This document shows, one piece after another, positions 63,994-64,000 of a DNA stretch of 64,000 nt (position 1 is the first letter of the stretch; the number at the start of each line of letters is the position of its first letter). The position numbers were made by a program, and so were the translations under genes. The notes beneath the pieces were generated by a model. The model was not told the DNA's origin, did not search any database, and saw nothing but the letters and a program-made list of their open reading frames with translations. The stretch covers positions 1 to 64,000 of the forward strand of contig NZ_JAAXPW010000005.1 in NCBI RefSeq assembly GCF_012396605.1. The letters run 5' to 3'. The DNA is from Ureibacillus thermosphaericus (lineage in GTDB: Bacteria > Bacillota > Bacilli > Bacillales_A > Planococcaceae).

Positions 63994-64000
63994 TCTTTAT

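Overview
The window looks like the chromosome of a low-GC, Gram-positive member of the Bacillales. A Planococcaceae/Caryophanaceae relative (Lysinibacillus/Ureibacillus type) fits best; this is inferred from gene order and protein flavour, not from a search. Evidence includes the secG-esterase-rnr-smpB-ssrA order, a fadNAE operon behind FadR-type palindromes, a bioD-A-Y-B operon behind a BirA-type operator, an S-layer-homology surface protein, strong AGGAGG ribosome sites and frequent TTG/GTG starts.

Layout. 1-1013: the 3' tail of a group II intron and a 103-bp-period tandem array. 1086-3162: a NERD-domain protein and a BASS-family transporter, both on the minus strand. 3331-8040: the secG-est-rnr-smpB-ssrA housekeeping block. 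8042-14286: accessory DNA stacked behind the ssrA terminator, namely an ORF-less group IIC-like intron, a complete IS21-family element and a 906-residue helicase with an N-terminal RNxxxH (HEPN-like) motif. 14497-19974: a purine permease, a MATE exporter, two lipoproteins and a truncated chemoreceptor relic. 20208-22553: an agrBD unit and a separately promoted agrC, with no agrA beside them. 22621-28603: a PAS-GGDEF-EAL-PilZ protein, a 35-residue membrane peptide, BrnQ and a GNAT-like protein of unknown role. 28769-32825: a Fur-regulated siderophore ABC operon. 32925-37329: a peroxidase, a cold-shock protein with a terminator-like leader, a nitroreductase, a small coiled-coil protein and a large beta-helix lipoprotein. 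37470-41656: a second 103-bp-period array and the biotin operon. 41950-46460: an SLH protein, a two-gene unit with an atypical KAS III, a DUF554 protein and a third array. 46589-58208: a radical SAM protein, a second copy of the 19456 lipoprotein family, a PPP phosphatase, a UbiB kinase, an exonuclease, a C39-like protein, a chemoreceptor, an MMPL relic, a nitronate monooxygenase and a thioredoxin. 58403-63987: fatty acid beta-oxidation.

The strongest leads are as follows. (a) Three intergenic arrays share a 21-bp periodicity, and two of them share an exact 103-bp higher-order period although their spacer sequences differ. (b) A minimal intron that has lost its reverse transcriptase carries the same internal deletion in both visible copies. 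(c) A stand-alone helicase fused to a putative HEPN domain sits beside mobile DNA. (d) The agr locus lacks a response regulator, its agrB appears to start with ATT, and it predicts a CTTLF thiolactone. (e) A KAS III-like enzyme keeps its cysteine but lacks the usual His and Asn. All functional statements come from motif reading; no search was run.
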